A stretch of 64,000 nucleotides of DNA from Mycobacterium sp. ITM-2016-00317 (GCF_002968295.1 NZ_CP134399.1:5270001-5334000), one strand, 5' to 3'; counted from the stretch's first letter, positions 32,618 to 42,003 are shown. The notes: a model not told the origin generated them from the letters alone. Program-made: numbers and translations.

Positions 32618-32685
32618 CCCGGAGTTCACGGAGGGAACAATCAGGCCGGAGCCCGGAGTTCACGGAGGCCCGCGAACGTGAACTC
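32618..32685. repeat. Direct and inverted repeat cluster upstream of ftsH and the epoxide hydrolase
   Basis: A perfect 17-base direct repeat, CCCGGAGTTCACGGAGG, occurs at 32618-32634 and 32652-32668. The core GAGTTCACG of the second copy (32657-32665) is perfectly inverted at 32677-32685 (CGTGAACTC) with an 11-base loop. Three related half-sites in 68 bases between divergent genes could be an operator or an RNA hairpin. Confidence 0.6.
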
Positions 32686-32744
32686 TCGGTAGTCAGTCTG
32701 CGCTGCCCACGACCGTGGGTGCACGCTCGGGGAAGGGGCACCTG

Positions 32745-33686
32745 ATGCGGACGCGGAGGGTACGGACCAACGGGGTCACGTTGCGGGTGTTCGAGGCCGG
32801 CGAGCCCGGCGCGCCCGTCGTGGTGCTGTGCCACGGCTTCCCCGAACTGGCCTTCAGCTGGCGTCACCAGGTGCGGGCGCTGGCCGACGCCGGCTACCAC
32901 GTGCTGGCCCCCGACCAGCGCGGCTACGGCGGTTCGGACCGGCCCACGGCCGTCGGGGCTTACACCGTCGCCGAGCTCGCCGCCGACGTCGTCGGGTTGC
33001 TCGACTCCGACGTCGGCGGAGGCGCCGAGCAGGCGGTGCTCGTCGGCCACGACTTCGGCGCCGTCGTCGCCTGGGCCGCCCCGCTGCTGCATCCGGACCG
33101 CTTCTCGGCGGTCGCGGGGCTGAGCCTGCCCCCGGTGCCCAGACCGAAGGTGCCGACCACCCAGGCGTTCCGCCGGATCTTCGGTGACCGCTTCTTCTAC
33201 ATCCTGTACTTCCAGGAGCGGGGCCCGGCCGACGCCGAACTGGATCGCGACCCGGCCACCACCTTCCGGCGGCTGTTCACGATGGCGGCAGGCACCGCGT
33301 CGGCCGAACCGGGTGCGGCCGGGTTCCTCGACCGCATCCCGGACCCGGGCGGCCTCCCCGACTGGATCAGTCAGGCGGATTTCGACGTCTACGTCGACGA
33401 GTTCACCCGCGGCGGATTCACCGCACCGCTGAACTGGTACCGCTGCTTCGACCGGAACTGGGAGCTGACGGCCGATCCGCCCGCCGCGACCATCGCGGTC
33501 CCGGCGCTGTTCGTCGGCGGCTCCGAGGACCCGACGCTGGCCTACACCCCCCGACACCGGGTGCGCGAGGTCGTCTCCGGCGACTACCGCGAGGTGATGA
33601 TCGACGGCGCGGGCCACTGGCTCACCGAGGAGCGGCCCGACGACGTGTCGCGCGTCCTGCTGGAGTTCCTCACGTCGCTGCGCTGA
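32745..33686 (+). CDS. ephA: Epoxide hydrolase, alpha/beta fold (EphA-like)
   Basis: A 313-residue alpha/beta hydrolase with epoxide hydrolase features: HGFPE oxyanion motif, nucleophilic Asp in VGHDFGA, acid Asp in GGSEDP and catalytic His in GAGHW. The cap region contains tyrosines that can polarise the epoxide. It should convert epoxides to diols, probably in lipid or xenobiotic detoxification. ATG 32745 follows a GGGGAAGGGG binding site by six bases. It matches Rv3617 in position (beside ftsH) once the esp genes of pathogens are left out. Confidence 0.87.
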   Translation: MRTRRVRTNGVTLRVFEAGEPGAPVVVLCHGFPELAFSWRHQVRALADAGYHVLAPDQRGYGGSDRPTAVGAYTVAELAADVVGLLDSDVGGGAEQAVLVGHDFGAVVAWAAPLLHPDRFSAVAGLSLPPVPRPKVPTTQAFRRIFGDRFFYILYFQERGPADAELDRDPATTFRRLFTMAAGTASAEPGAAGFLDRIPDPGGLPDWISQADFDVYVDEFTRGGFTAPLNWYRCFDRNWELTADPPAATIAVPALFVGGSEDPTLAYTPRHRVREVVSGDYREVMIDGAGHWLTEERPDDVSRVLLEFLTSLR

Positions 33687-33691
33687 CGCTC

Positions 33692-33697
33692 TAGGGT
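33692..33697 (+). promoter_or_regulatory. Probable -10 element of the SIMPL lipoprotein gene
   Basis: TAGGGT fits TAnnnT and ends 7 bases before ATG 33705, with no ribosome binding site in the gap. Confidence 0.38.
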
Positions 33698-33704
33698 GCC
33701 AGGC

Positions 33705-34442
33705 ATGCCTATCCCAGCACGCGCCAACGCAATCCGGAACACGCTCGCCGCCGTCGCCGTAGCGGGGGTGACCGCCGCAGGACTGACGGCGTGCGACGCG
33801 CAGAGCTCGCCGACGCTGCAGCCGGGCGCCGACAGCCGTCAGGTGACCGTGGTCGGCGAGGGCCAGGTGCAGGGCACGCCCGACACACTGACCGTCAACG
33901 CGTCGACGGAGTTCCTCGGGCCCGACGCCACCGCGGCGATGAACCAGACCAACGAACTCCAGCAGACCGTCATCGACGGCCTCGCCGGGCTCGGCATCGA
34001 GCGAAAGGACGTGGCCACCACGGCTGCGGATCTGCAGCCGCAGTACGGCAGCAACACCACCGCGATCGCGGCGTACCGGGCGACCAACTCGATCACCGTC
34101 ACCGTCCGCGATCTCAACCTCGCCTCGGACGCGATCAACCTGATCGTCGACACCGGCGGCAACGCGGCCCGGATCAACTCGATCAGCTACTCGATCGAGG
34201 ACGACTCAGAACTGGTGCGCGACGCCCGGGCGCGCGCGTTCGAGGACGCCAAGGACCGCGCCGCCCAGTACGCCGAGTTGTCGGGCCTGAACCTCGGCAA
34301 GGTCATCTCGATCTCCGAATCGTCCTCGCCGACCCCGCCGATCCCGCTGCAGGCGCCGCGCGCGATGGAGGCCTCGGTGCCGCTGGAGCCAGGTCAGCAG
34401 ACGGTCGGGTTCTCGGTGACGGTGATCTGGGAGCTGACCTGA
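33705..34442 (+). CDS. lpqG: SIMPL-domain lipoprotein (LpqG-like)
   Basis: A 245-residue exported lipoprotein: basic N-terminus, hydrophobic core and lipobox LTAC at about residues 26-29. The mature part is a SIMPL (DUF541) domain, starting VTVVGEGQVQGTPD, the family's usual opening, and ending GFSVTVIWEL. Such proteins form periplasmic or surface oligomers linked with stress and envelope function, with no known enzyme activity. The 3' end overlaps the convergent molybdoenzyme gene by 49 bases. Confidence 0.87.
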   Translation: MPIPARANAIRNTLAAVAVAGVTAAGLTACDAQSSPTLQPGADSRQVTVVGEGQVQGTPDTLTVNASTEFLGPDATAAMNQTNELQQTVIDGLAGLGIERKDVATTAADLQPQYGSNTTAIAAYRATNSITVTVRDLNLASDAINLIVDTGGNAARINSISYSIEDDSELVRDARARAFEDAKDRAAQYAELSGLNLGKVISISESSSPTPPIPLQAPRAMEASVPLEPGQQTVGFSVTVIWELT

Positions 34443-36682
34443 CCTGACCCGGCCGCAGTTCCCGGCCCGACCAGCACCGGGATGCCGTTGAGCACCGCGG
34501 TGCCCGACAGCGGGTCCAGCGTCGAGCCGTCGTTGAGCTGGTTGGCGTTGACTCCGGGATGCTCGGCGGCCAGATGCTGACGGGTGCCGTCGCGGTCGTG
34601 ACCCCAGCCGTGCGGCAGCGACAGCACGCCACGCCGGATCCCGTCGGTGACCTCGACGGGCACCACCACCTCACTGCCGGGCCCCTTCACCACGGCGGTG
34701 TCGGTCACGCCGAGCTCGGCCGCGTCGTCGGGGTGGATCCGCAGTGTGCAGCGGTTGGTGCCGCCGGCCAGCGCGGGCAGGTTGTGCATCCAGCTGTTGT
34801 TGGAGCGCAGGTGCCTGCGGCCGATCAGCACGTACCCGTCACCCGACCGGCTCATCGCGGCGCGCAGCCGCCCGACGTCGACCACCAGCTCCGGCGGGGC
34901 GAGCTCGACCTTGCCCGACGGGGTGCGCAGCACCTCGGTCAGCCGCGGCTGCAGCGGGCCCAGGTCGATGCCGTGCGGGGACTCTCGGAGCCGTTGCAGC
35001 GTCAGGCCGCCCGGCCGGGCCCCGAACGCGTCGCCGTACGCGCCGAGACGCAGCATCATGTCCAGGCGACGCTCGTAGCCGCGGCCGCCGGTCAGCATCG
35101 CGGTGAGCTCGTCGACCTGGCGGCCGGCGACCGGCGACCCGGCGTCGGCGGTCTCCTTGGCCAGCGTCGCGGCGATCACCTGTTCGTCGACCAGCGCCGG
35201 GTCGGCGTCGGGGCCGAGACCGTAGAGCCCGAGCGCGATCCGGGACAGGATCTCGGCCTCGTCCGGCCTGCCGTCGAGCGGCAGCACCGGCGGTGAGTAG
35301 CGGGCGTTGTTGCGCACGGCCAGGCCGTTGAGCGCGAAGTCGAAGTGCGGGCTGCGCGACGGCGGCGGGGGCGGCAGGATCACGTCGGCGTGCCGAGTGG
35401 TCTCGTTGAGGTACGGGTCGACGCTCACCATGAAGCCGACACCGGCCAGCGCACGGTCCAGCCGGTCGCCGTCCGGGGCCGACAGCACCGGGTTGCCCGC
35501 GATGGTGATCATCGCCCGGATCTGCCCGTCGCCGGGTGTCTCGATCTCCTCGGCCAGCGCGGCGGTCGGCATCTCCGAGAGCACCTCCGGGTGGCCCGAG
35601 ACCCGGCTGTGCCAGCGGCCGGTGCGAAATCCGCGGCCCGGCCGGTGCCCGCGCGGGGCGGCCGCCACCGGCGACAGTGGGAACATCACGCCACCGGGCC
35701 GGTCCAGGTTGCCGGTCAGCGTGTTGACGACGTCGACCAGCCAGCTGCCCAGCGTGCCGAACTCGACCGTGGAGGTGCCGATCCGGCCGTACACCGCGGC
35801 ACTGGCTGCGGCGGCGAGCTCGCGGGCCAGGGTCCGGATGTCGCCGGCGTCCACGCCGCAGTACCCGGCCACCACCTCCGGCGCGAAATCCGAAGCGAGC
35901 GTGCGGACTTCGTCAACGCCGACGGCGTGGTCGGCGACCGCGCCCAAATCGACGAGGTCCTCGTCGAACAACACGTGCGCGACCGCCAGCAGCAGCGCCG
36001 AGTCGGTGCCGGGCCGCGGCGCGAGGTGCCGGTCGGCCGACTCGGCGGTGCGGGTGCGGGCCGGGTCGATGACCACCAGCCGGCCACCCCGCTTGCGCAG
36101 CGCGCGCAGCTTGCCGGGGAAGTCGGCGGCGGTGGCCAGGCTGCCGTTGGACACCAGCGGGTTGGCGCCGATGACCACCAGATAGTCGGTGCGGTCCAGG
36201 TCGGGCACGGTGAACGCGACCGGGCTGCCGAACATCAGCCCGAGCGAGACGTGCTTGGGCATCTGGTCCAGCGTGCTCGCCGAGCAGACCTGCCTGGTGC
36301 CCAGTGCGCGGATGATCAGCGGCGGATACAACGCGCCTGCGACGGTGTGGGCGTTTGGATTGCCCAGGTACACGCCGACGGAGGCCCCGCCGTGCTCACG
36401 CACCGCGGCGCCCAGTCCGTCGGCGACCGCGGCGAACGCGTCCTCCCACGTCGCCTCGGTGAGCACGCCGTCGCGACGGATCAGCGGCGCACTCAACCGG
36501 TCGGGGTCGTTGTCGAGTTCAGCGAAGCTCGCGCCCTTGGGGCAGATGAACCCGGCGGAGAACACGTCGTCGCGGTCCCCGCGGGCGGCGCCCACCCGAC
36601 CGTCCTCGATGGTCAGCGTGAGTCCGCAGGTGGCCTCACAGAACGGGCAGATGCGCAGCGCGGTGTCGGCCATGCCCTGCAT
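34394..36682 (-). CDS. Molybdopterin oxidoreductase with N-terminal [4Fe-4S] site
   Basis: A 762-residue molybdenum or tungsten bis-MGD enzyme of the formate dehydrogenase/nitrate reductase superfamily. Four cysteines (Cys12, 15, 19 and 47; CPFCEATC then FICPKG) bind a [4Fe-4S] cluster. The likely metal-ligand region is QVCSASTLDQMPKH, where Cys133 or a Ser may ligate Mo. The C-terminal MGD-binding domain is complete. No twin-arginine signal is visible, so it is cytosolic. No redox partner gene is adjacent, so the substrate is unknown. ATG 36673 (MADTALRI) is an alternative start with a -10-like CAGAAT in front. It follows hpt by 7 bases. Confidence 0.85.
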   Translation of the reverse strand: MQGMADTALRICPFCEATCGLTLTIEDGRVGAARGDRDDVFSAGFICPKGASFAELDNDPDRLSAPLIRRDGVLTEATWEDAFAAVADGLGAAVREHGGASVGVYLGNPNAHTVAGALYPPLIIRALGTRQVCSASTLDQMPKHVSLGLMFGSPVAFTVPDLDRTDYLVVIGANPLVSNGSLATAADFPGKLRALRKRGGRLVVIDPARTRTAESADRHLAPRPGTDSALLLAVAHVLFDEDLVDLGAVADHAVGVDEVRTLASDFAPEVVAGYCGVDAGDIRTLARELAAAASAAVYGRIGTSTVEFGTLGSWLVDVVNTLTGNLDRPGGVMFPLSPVAAAPRGHRPGRGFRTGRWHSRVSGHPEVLSEMPTAALAEEIETPGDGQIRAMITIAGNPVLSAPDGDRLDRALAGVGFMVSVDPYLNETTRHADVILPPPPPSRSPHFDFALNGLAVRNNARYSPPVLPLDGRPDEAEILSRIALGLYGLGPDADPALVDEQVIAATLAKETADAGSPVAGRQVDELTAMLTGGRGYERRLDMMLRLGAYGDAFGARPGGLTLQRLRESPHGIDLGPLQPRLTEVLRTPSGKVELAPPELVVDVGRLRAAMSRSGDGYVLIGRRHLRSNNSWMHNLPALAGGTNRCTLRIHPDDAAELGVTDTAVVKGPGSEVVVPVEVTDGIRRGVLSLPHGWGHDRDGTRQHLAAEHPGVNANQLNDGSTLDPLSGTAVLNGIPVLVGPGTAAGSGQVSSQITVTENPTVC

Positions 36683-36689
36683 TCTGCGC

Positions 36690-37274
36690 TCAGGAGTCGG
36701 TGTACACCTTCGGATCGAGGGTGCCGATGTAGGGCAGGTCGCGGTAGCGCTCGGCGTAGTCGAGGCCGTACCCGACGACGAACTCGTTCGGGATGTCGAA
36801 GCCGATGTACTGGATGTCGACGTCCGCGCGGACCGCGTCGGGCTTGCGCAGCAACGTGCACACCCGCAGCGAGCGGGGCCCGCGGGTCGCGAGATTGCGC
36901 AGCAGCCACGACAGGGTGAGCCCGGAGTCCACGATGTCCTCGACGATCAGCACGTCGCGGTCGTTGATGTCGCGGTCGAGGTCCTTGAGGATGCGCACCA
37001 CTCCTGACGACGACGTCGACGAGCCGTAGGAGCTGACGGCCATGAACTCCAGTTGCGTGGGCACCGGGATGGCCCGGGCCAGATCGGTGACGAACATGAC
37101 CGCGCCTTTGAGCACGGTGATCAGCAGCAGGTCCTGCCCGGACGTCGCGTCGCGGTAGTCCTCGGCGATCTGCGCGGCCATCTCGGCCGTCTTGGATCTG
37201 ATCTGTTCCTCCGACAGCAACACCGATTTGATGTCCCCCGGATACAGGTCCGCAGTCGGCGCAGGCACTCCCAC
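36690..37274 (-). CDS. hpt: Hypoxanthine-guanine phosphoribosyltransferase
   Basis: Salvages hypoxanthine and guanine with PRPP. The 194-residue enzyme has the PRPP-binding signature [13 protein letters not shown], the LKGA loop (TVLKGAVMF) and the flexible-loop [13 protein letters not shown] 37274 lies three bases after the tilS stop, so they are in one operon with dacB upstream. The tilS-hpt-ftsH neighbourhood is ancient in Gram-positive bacteria; here ftsH is about 4 kb away. Confidence 0.95.
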   Translation of the reverse strand: MGVPAPTADLYPGDIKSVLLSEEQIRSKTAEMAAQIAEDYRDATSGQDLLLITVLKGAVMFVTDLARAIPVPTQLEFMAVSSYGSSTSSSGVVRILKDLDRDINDRDVLIVEDIVDSGLTLSWLLRNLATRGPRSLRVCTLLRKPDAVRADVDIQYIGFDIPNEFVVGYGLDYAERYRDLPYIGTLDPKVYTDS

Positions 37275-37277
37275 AGC

Positions 37278-38251
37278 CTAGCGGTGCCGTTCGGCCACCG
37301 GCTCGCGGTACAGGGTCAGCATTCCGTCACGGCGTCCGGCGAACAGCCGTACACGTGACCGGTCGCCGGGCACCGCGACGCCGCCCTGGCCGCGCCAGTC
37401 GGTGACCAGCGCGTCGACCGCGCGGATCTGCCGATCGGTCAGCTCGCATGCCCCGCCCGACAGCAGCCAGTTCCGGATCACCCGCCGCCGCACCGCGGTG
37501 GGCAGCGGCGCAAGGGCGGCCACCGCGAGGCCGGCCTCCCCGGCGGCGCGACGGCCTGCGCGGCGATGCCGTCGAGCGTGTCGGTGTCCTCGCGCAGCGC
37601 GATGGCGGTGCGGGCCAGCGCCTCGGCCACGCCGCCGCCGAGCACCTCCTCGAGCAGGGGCAGCACCTCTGCGCGCAACCGGACCCGGGTGTAGCGCGGG
37701 TCCGCGTTGTGCGGGTCCTGCCATGGATTGAGGCCCAGCTCGGCGCACGCGCGGTGGGTGACCGTGCGCCGGATCCCCAGCAGCGGCCAGGCCCAGGGCG
37801 GATCGTAGGGCCGCATGCCCGCGAGCGAACGGGCCCCGGAGCCGCGACCGAGCCCGAGCAGCACGGTCTCGGCCTGGTCGTCGAGCGTGTGCGCCAGCAG
37901 CACCGGCGCACCGCGCCGCGCCTGTCCGAGGGCACGGTAGCGGGCTGCGCGGGCGGCCGCCTCCGGACCGCCGTCGGTGCCGACATCCACCGGAATGACC
38001 TGCGCCTCAACGCATCCCAGGCTCAGCGCGTGGACGCGGGCGGCGTCTGCGACGCCCGCGGAGTCCGGCTGCAGCCCGTGGTCGACGATCAACGCGGTGG
38101 TCGGCCGCAGCGCCGCCGCGACCGCCGTCAGCGCCAGTGAATCGGGACCGCCGGACAGCGCGACACACCACGGCCCGGACACGTCGGGGTGGGTACGGAC
38201 GAAGCCGGCCAGCGCAGCGCGCAGCTCGGCTACAGCACCCTTTCGATCCAT
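37278..38251 (-). CDS. tilS: tRNA(Ile)-lysidine synthetase, interrupted by a frameshift
   Basis: Adds lysine to C34 of tRNA-Ile(CAU), so that AUA is read as isoleucine. The N-type ATP pyrophosphatase P-loop is seen as ALSGGPDSLAL, followed by HTLDDQAETVLLGL and the conserved RYTRVRLRAEVLPLL. The frame breaks at about 37544 and the C-terminal domain (PTAVRRRVIRNWLL to the end) continues in another frame; restoring GGCC or one base gives one frame of about 325 codons. The gene is essential, so an error is likely. Its ATG overlaps the upstream metalloprotease-like gene by 22 bases. Confidence 0.9.
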
Positions 38252-39294
38252 CGCTGCGGCTCGTCGATCTCGGCAGGCAGTGGCAGCGTCTCGGCATCGG
38301 TCCAGACGGTGTTGAAGCGCGCCATGCCGACCCGGTCCACCACCTCGTCGACGAACGCCTTGCCCCGGGTGTACTGGCTGAGCTTCGCGTCCACACCCAG
38401 CAGTGCGCGCATCAGGCGTTGCAGCGGCGGCTGTTTGCGCTGCCTGCGCTCGTCGAACCGGCGCCTGATCGTGGCCACCGACGGCACCACGGCGGGTCCG
38501 ACGGCGTCCATCACGTGTTCGGCGTGGCCTTCGAGCAGAGTGCCGAGCACCAGCAGGCGGTCCAGCGCCGCACGCTGCGGCTCCGACTGCACGGCACGCA
38601 CAAGCCCGAGGATGCCCGCCGAATTCGATTCTGGCTCACCCGCTTTGGCACCCGAGCGGCGATCGCGGACGTACTCGGCGACCCGGCCCACGATCTGGCC
38701 CAGGTCCTCCCCGTCCTCGTCGGTCAGCACGGCGAGCGCATCCGACATGTGCCCGGCCAGCCACGGGTTGGCCCGGAACTGCACCCGGTGGGTGACCTCG
38801 TGCAGGCACACCCACATCCGGAAGTCCTTGGGCGACACCCGGAGTTGCCGCTCGACGGCGATCACGTTCGGATACACCAGCAGCAGCTCGCCACCGCCGG
38901 GGGCGAACGGGTCGTACTGGCCGAGGATGCCCGAGGACACGAAGGCCAGCACTGCACCGGTCTGCGCGCCGGCGATCCGGCCGGTCAGCGCGCCCGGTTT
39001 GCCGCCGCCGTCACCGCCGGTCATCACCCGCATCGACTGCGCCGCGGCGCGAATCCACTCGGGGCGGTTGACCACCCGCGCCTCGGGGATCTCCCCGCCC
39101 TCGATGAGCCCGGTGGTCTCCCGCACCGGCAGCTCGGCGTCGCGGGCGGACTCGGCGAGCTGCGCGACGGCCTGCCTGCGGGTGTAGTCGGTGGCCGGCG
39201 GTTCGGGCCGGGCCAGTTTCCCGCCCAGCGACGCGGCCAGATCCCAGTCCACCGCGCGGCCGACGGTGAGACCGGACTTCGGCGACGAGCTCAC
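38230..39294 (-). CDS. Zinc-dependent metalloprotease-like protein, DUF2342 (Rv3626c-like)
   Basis: A 354-residue protein of the actinobacterial DUF2342 family, sometimes called coenzyme F420 biosynthesis-associated. It has an HEXXH zinc motif (LHEVTHRVQF) near residue 165 and a downstream Glu/His-rich helix (LEGHAEHVMD) that could give the third ligand. No signal peptide is visible. Substrates are unknown. The GTG at 39294 overlaps the dacB stop as GTGA; GTG 39303 is a possible longer start. It sits between dacB and tilS. Confidence 0.85.
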   Translation of the reverse strand: MSSSPKSGLTVGRAVDWDLAASLGGKLARPEPPATDYTRRQAVAQLAESARDAELPVRETTGLIEGGEIPEARVVNRPEWIRAAAQSMRVMTGGDGGGKPGALTGRIAGAQTGAVLAFVSSGILGQYDPFAPGGGELLLVYPNVIAVERQLRVSPKDFRMWVCLHEVTHRVQFRANPWLAGHMSDALAVLTDEDGEDLGQIVGRVAEYVRDRRSGAKAGEPESNSAGILGLVRAVQSEPQRAALDRLLVLGTLLEGHAEHVMDAVGPAVVPSVATIRRRFDERRQRKQPPLQRLMRALLGVDAKLSQYTRGKAFVDEVVDRVGMARFNTVWTDAETLPLPAEIDEPQRWIERVL

Positions 39295-40673
39295 GACCGG
39301 CACCCGCAGGTGCGCAGCGTGGCCGCGAACGCGTCGAGCGCCGTCCGCCCGGTCGGGCCGGCGTCGTTGGACAGCAGCGCGAAGGTGAGCACCCGCCCAC
39401 TCTCGCCGGTGACGATCCCGGCCAGCGAGTTGGTGCCCGTCAGCGACCCCGTCTTGGCCCGCAGATACCCCGCCGCGGCGCGGCCGTCCTCGGTGTCGAG
39501 ATAGCGGTTGGACAGGGTGCCGGAGCCGCCCGCGATGGGCAGCAGGTCCACCGCGGGCCGCAGCGCCGGCTCGGAGTCGCCGGCCGCGGCCTGCACCACC
39601 TCGTCGAGGGTCTCGGCTGTCAGTCGGTTGTCCACCGACAGGCCGCTGGAGTCCAGCAGGCGCGCGCCCGAGGTGTCGATGCCGGCCTCGCGCAGCGCGG
39701 CCAGCACCGCCCGCGCGGCGCCGGCGAAGCTCTGTGGCTCCCCGGTGGCGGCGGCGACCTCGCGACCGATCGACTCGGCCATCACGTTGTCGGAGAAGTT
39801 CATCATGTCGCGCAGCCGCTGCATCAGCGGCGGGGACTGCACCGACGCGATCTCGGTGCCCTTGGTTTCCGGAGCCGCCGACGACGTCACCGTCACCTTG
39901 GCCGGATCCAGCCGCAGCGCGACCGCCAGCGCGCGGCCCGCGTCCAGCGCCGGGGTCTTGGACCGGCGGGACTCGACGCTCACCGGCTGCGTGCGGCCGC
40001 CGTCGAGCATGATCGACTCGATCGGCGCGATGTCGCCGCCGTCGATGTCCCGCGGGTCCCAGCCGGGCGCCATCGTCGGCCCGCTGTACGCACCGACGTC
40101 GACCTGCACGGTCTTCACGTCGACGCCGCTGCGCCGGACCTGGTCGGCCAGGTCGACGATCCGTGCGGCGTCGCGGTACCAGGTGTCGACGTTGCGCTGC
40201 GCGGCCGACAGCGTCTGGTCACCGCCACCGACGAGCACCACCACCCCCGGCTTCGTGGACAGCACGCGCGTCGTCAGCCTGGCGTCGCGGTCGAGGGTGA
40301 GCAGCGCCGCGGCGGCGGTCAGCAATTTGTTCGTGGAGGCGGGCTGCATCGGGACACCCGCGCCCTGCGTCCACAGCTGCTCGCCGGTCAGCGCGTCGGT
40401 GATGCGGCCGGTGAACCTGCCCAGATCCGGGTTGGCCAGCACCGCGCGCAGCGCCCGGGTCAGGCCCTGCGGGGTGGGTTTGTCCGCGGACTCCGAGACG
40501 GGCTGGACCTGCGGCGACGCGGTCGCCGGGGCGGGGGCGGGACCGACCGCGATCTGGTCGGAGGTCTGCCGGGTGGCCACCAGCGCGGCCGCGGCGACCA
40601 GCACCACCACCAGCGCCAGAACCGACACCCCCACCACGATGTACGTGGATCGCCGCCACCGAGTGGGCCGCAT
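39291..40673 (-). CDS. dacB: D-alanyl-D-alanine carboxypeptidase/endopeptidase, PBP4 type (S13)
   Basis: Trims or cleaves peptidoglycan stem peptides outside the membrane. The 460-residue protein has an N-terminal membrane anchor (residues 12-34) and the three penicillin-binding motifs: STNK (Ser-x-x-Lys), SDN and KTG. The large insertion between the first two motifs is characteristic of the S13/PBP4 class. A Pro/Ala-rich linker follows the anchor. It is the first gene of dacB-DUF2342-tilS-hpt-molybdoenzyme, divergent from ppa with 120 bases between. Confidence 0.92.
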   Translation of the reverse strand: MRPTRWRRSTYIVVGVSVLALVVVLVAAAALVATRQTSDQIAVGPAPAPATASPQVQPVSESADKPTPQGLTRALRAVLANPDLGRFTGRITDALTGEQLWTQGAGVPMQPASTNKLLTAAAALLTLDRDARLTTRVLSTKPGVVVLVGGGDQTLSAAQRNVDTWYRDAARIVDLADQVRRSGVDVKTVQVDVGAYSGPTMAPGWDPRDIDGGDIAPIESIMLDGGRTQPVSVESRRSKTPALDAGRALAVALRLDPAKVTVTSSAAPETKGTEIASVQSPPLMQRLRDMMNFSDNVMAESIGREVAAATGEPQSFAGAARAVLAALREAGIDTSGARLLDSSGLSVDNRLTAETLDEVVQAAAGDSEPALRPAVDLLPIAGGSGTLSNRYLDTEDGRAAAGYLRAKTGSLTGTNSLAGIVTGESGRVLTFALLSNDAGPTGRTALDAFAATLRTCGCRS

Positions 40674-40793
40674 ATTTCTCCTGATCTCGATCGCCTAGCC
40701 GAGCCACCCCTGTAGAGCAGGGTATCCCTCGTTTAGTGTTGACCCGCGTCGTCAGCCGACGCCCCAGGTCCCCCGCACAGTAGGAGTCACGGC

Positions 40794-41279
40794 GTGCAGT
40801 TCGATGTCCTCATCGAGATCCAGAAGGGTTCCCGCAACAAGTACGAGGTGGACCACGACAGCGGCAAGGTGAAGCTGGACCGGTATCTGTTCACCTCGTT
40901 CGGCTACCCGACGGACTACGGCTACATCGAGGACACCCTCGGCGAGGACGGCGATCCGCTGGACGCGCTGGTGCTGCTGCCCGAGTCGGTGTTCCCCGGC
41001 TGCATCGTCGAGGCACGTCCGGTCGGCATGTTCCGGATGGAAGACGAGAAGGGCGGCGACGACAAGGTGCTGTGCGTGCTGGCCGACCCGCGCTGGGACC
41101 ATATCCAGGACATCGGCGACGTGTCCGAGTTCGAACTGGACGCGATCAAGCACTTCTTCGTGCACTACAAGGACCTGGAGCCGGGCAAGTTCGTCAAGGC
41201 CGCCGACTGGGTGGGCCGCGAAGAGGCCGAGGCCGAGGTGAACCGCTCGATCGAGCGCTTCAAGGCCGAGGGTCACTAG
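40794..41279 (+). CDS. ppa: Inorganic pyrophosphatase, family I
   Basis: Hydrolyses pyrophosphate and so pulls biosynthetic reactions forward. The 161-residue protein has the family I motif [10 protein letters not shown] with its metal-binding aspartates, and the YGYIEDT and KDLEPGK segments. The two His residues typical of mycobacterial enzymes appear in the HHx region as [11 protein letters not shown] 40794 is preceded by TAGGAG at a good distance. A long hairpin follows the stop. Confidence 0.95.
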   Translation: MQFDVLIEIQKGSRNKYEVDHDSGKVKLDRYLFTSFGYPTDYGYIEDTLGEDGDPLDALVLLPESVFPGCIVEARPVGMFRMEDEKGGDDKVLCVLADPRWDHIQDIGDVSEFELDAIKHFFVHYKDLEPGKFVKAADWVGREEAEAEVNRSIERFKAEGH

Positions 41280-41306
41280 GAATTCCGGGGACCTCCCCCG
41301 CCCACT

Positions 41307-41368
41307 CGCGAGCAGACACGAACTCGCACGCTCCGGCCCGCTTTCGTGCGATTTTGTGTCTGCTCGCG
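41307..41368. repeat. Long imperfect palindrome after ppa (interspersed repeat, possible terminator)
   Basis: Arms 41307-41330 and 41345-41368 pair at 22 of 24 positions around a 14-base loop. The arm sequence begins CGCGAGCAGACAC and ends TCGCACG. I recall similar short sequences scattered between genes in mycobacteria. It could end ppa transcription. A shorter relative lies at 43616-43639. Confidence 0.7.
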
Positions 41369-41440
41369 CCGGTGCGACGAATTTGCACGGTCGTAACACG
41401 GCGTAACGCCTGTGTGGCTTGACGGTCCCATCATTGCGGT

Positions 41441-41962
41441 GTGTTGCTGCATCAGGGGATGGGGCTGGACGCGTTCAACGCCCTGCCGATGCGCCGCGCC
41501 GTCCACGCGGTCTTCGAATGCTGCTTCAGCGTGCCACTGGCCGCAGATCTGGCCCGTGCCCGCCCGTTCGACACCCACGACCGGCTGTTCCGCTTCGCCG
41601 ACACGCTGCTGTTCGGGTTGAGCGAGGAGTCGATCGACTCGATCCTGCAGGCCTATCCGGACGTGGGCAGACGCCCGGGCAGCGAGAAGTCGCAGGCCGA
41701 ACAGTGCGCGATCTCCGACAAACGTCCTGAGGTGATGGCCGAACTGGCGGCCGCGTCGAAGGCCTACCTGGACCATTTCGGGTTCGGCTTCGTGATGTTC
41801 GTCAACGGCGCCGGCGCCGACCTGGTGCTCGCGACGATGCGCAACCGCATGCACCACGACCGCGAGACCGAGCGCAAGGTGGTCCGCAACGAGCTGGCCC
41901 GGATCAACCGCACCCGGCTGGAGCGCATGCTGGGCCCCGAGGGTGGCTACGACAACTGGTGA
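41441..41962 (+). CDS. OHCU decarboxylase-like protein (ureide pathway, UraD type)
   Basis: Resembles 2-oxo-4-hydroxy-4-carboxy-5-ureidoimidazoline decarboxylase, which completes uric acid breakdown to S-allantoin. The family pattern is seen: GLDAFNALPMRRAVHAVFECC near the N-terminus with the catalytic His, RPFDTHDRLFRFAD, and the SEKSQAEQ loop followed by a helical C-terminus (173 residues). No uricase, HIU hydrolase or allantoinase gene is nearby, so it works with distant genes or has another substrate. GTG 41441 and ATG 41459 are both possible starts. Confidence 0.8.
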   Translation: MLLHQGMGLDAFNALPMRRAVHAVFECCFSVPLAADLARARPFDTHDRLFRFADTLLFGLSEESIDSILQAYPDVGRRPGSEKSQAEQCAISDKRPEVMAELAAASKAYLDHFGFGFVMFVNGAGADLVLATMRNRMHHDRETERKVVRNELARINRTRLERMLGPEGGYDNW

Positions 41963-42003
41963 GATAGCAGGCGCGCTCCTCCCGCCGCAGGGACGACACG
42001 GCC

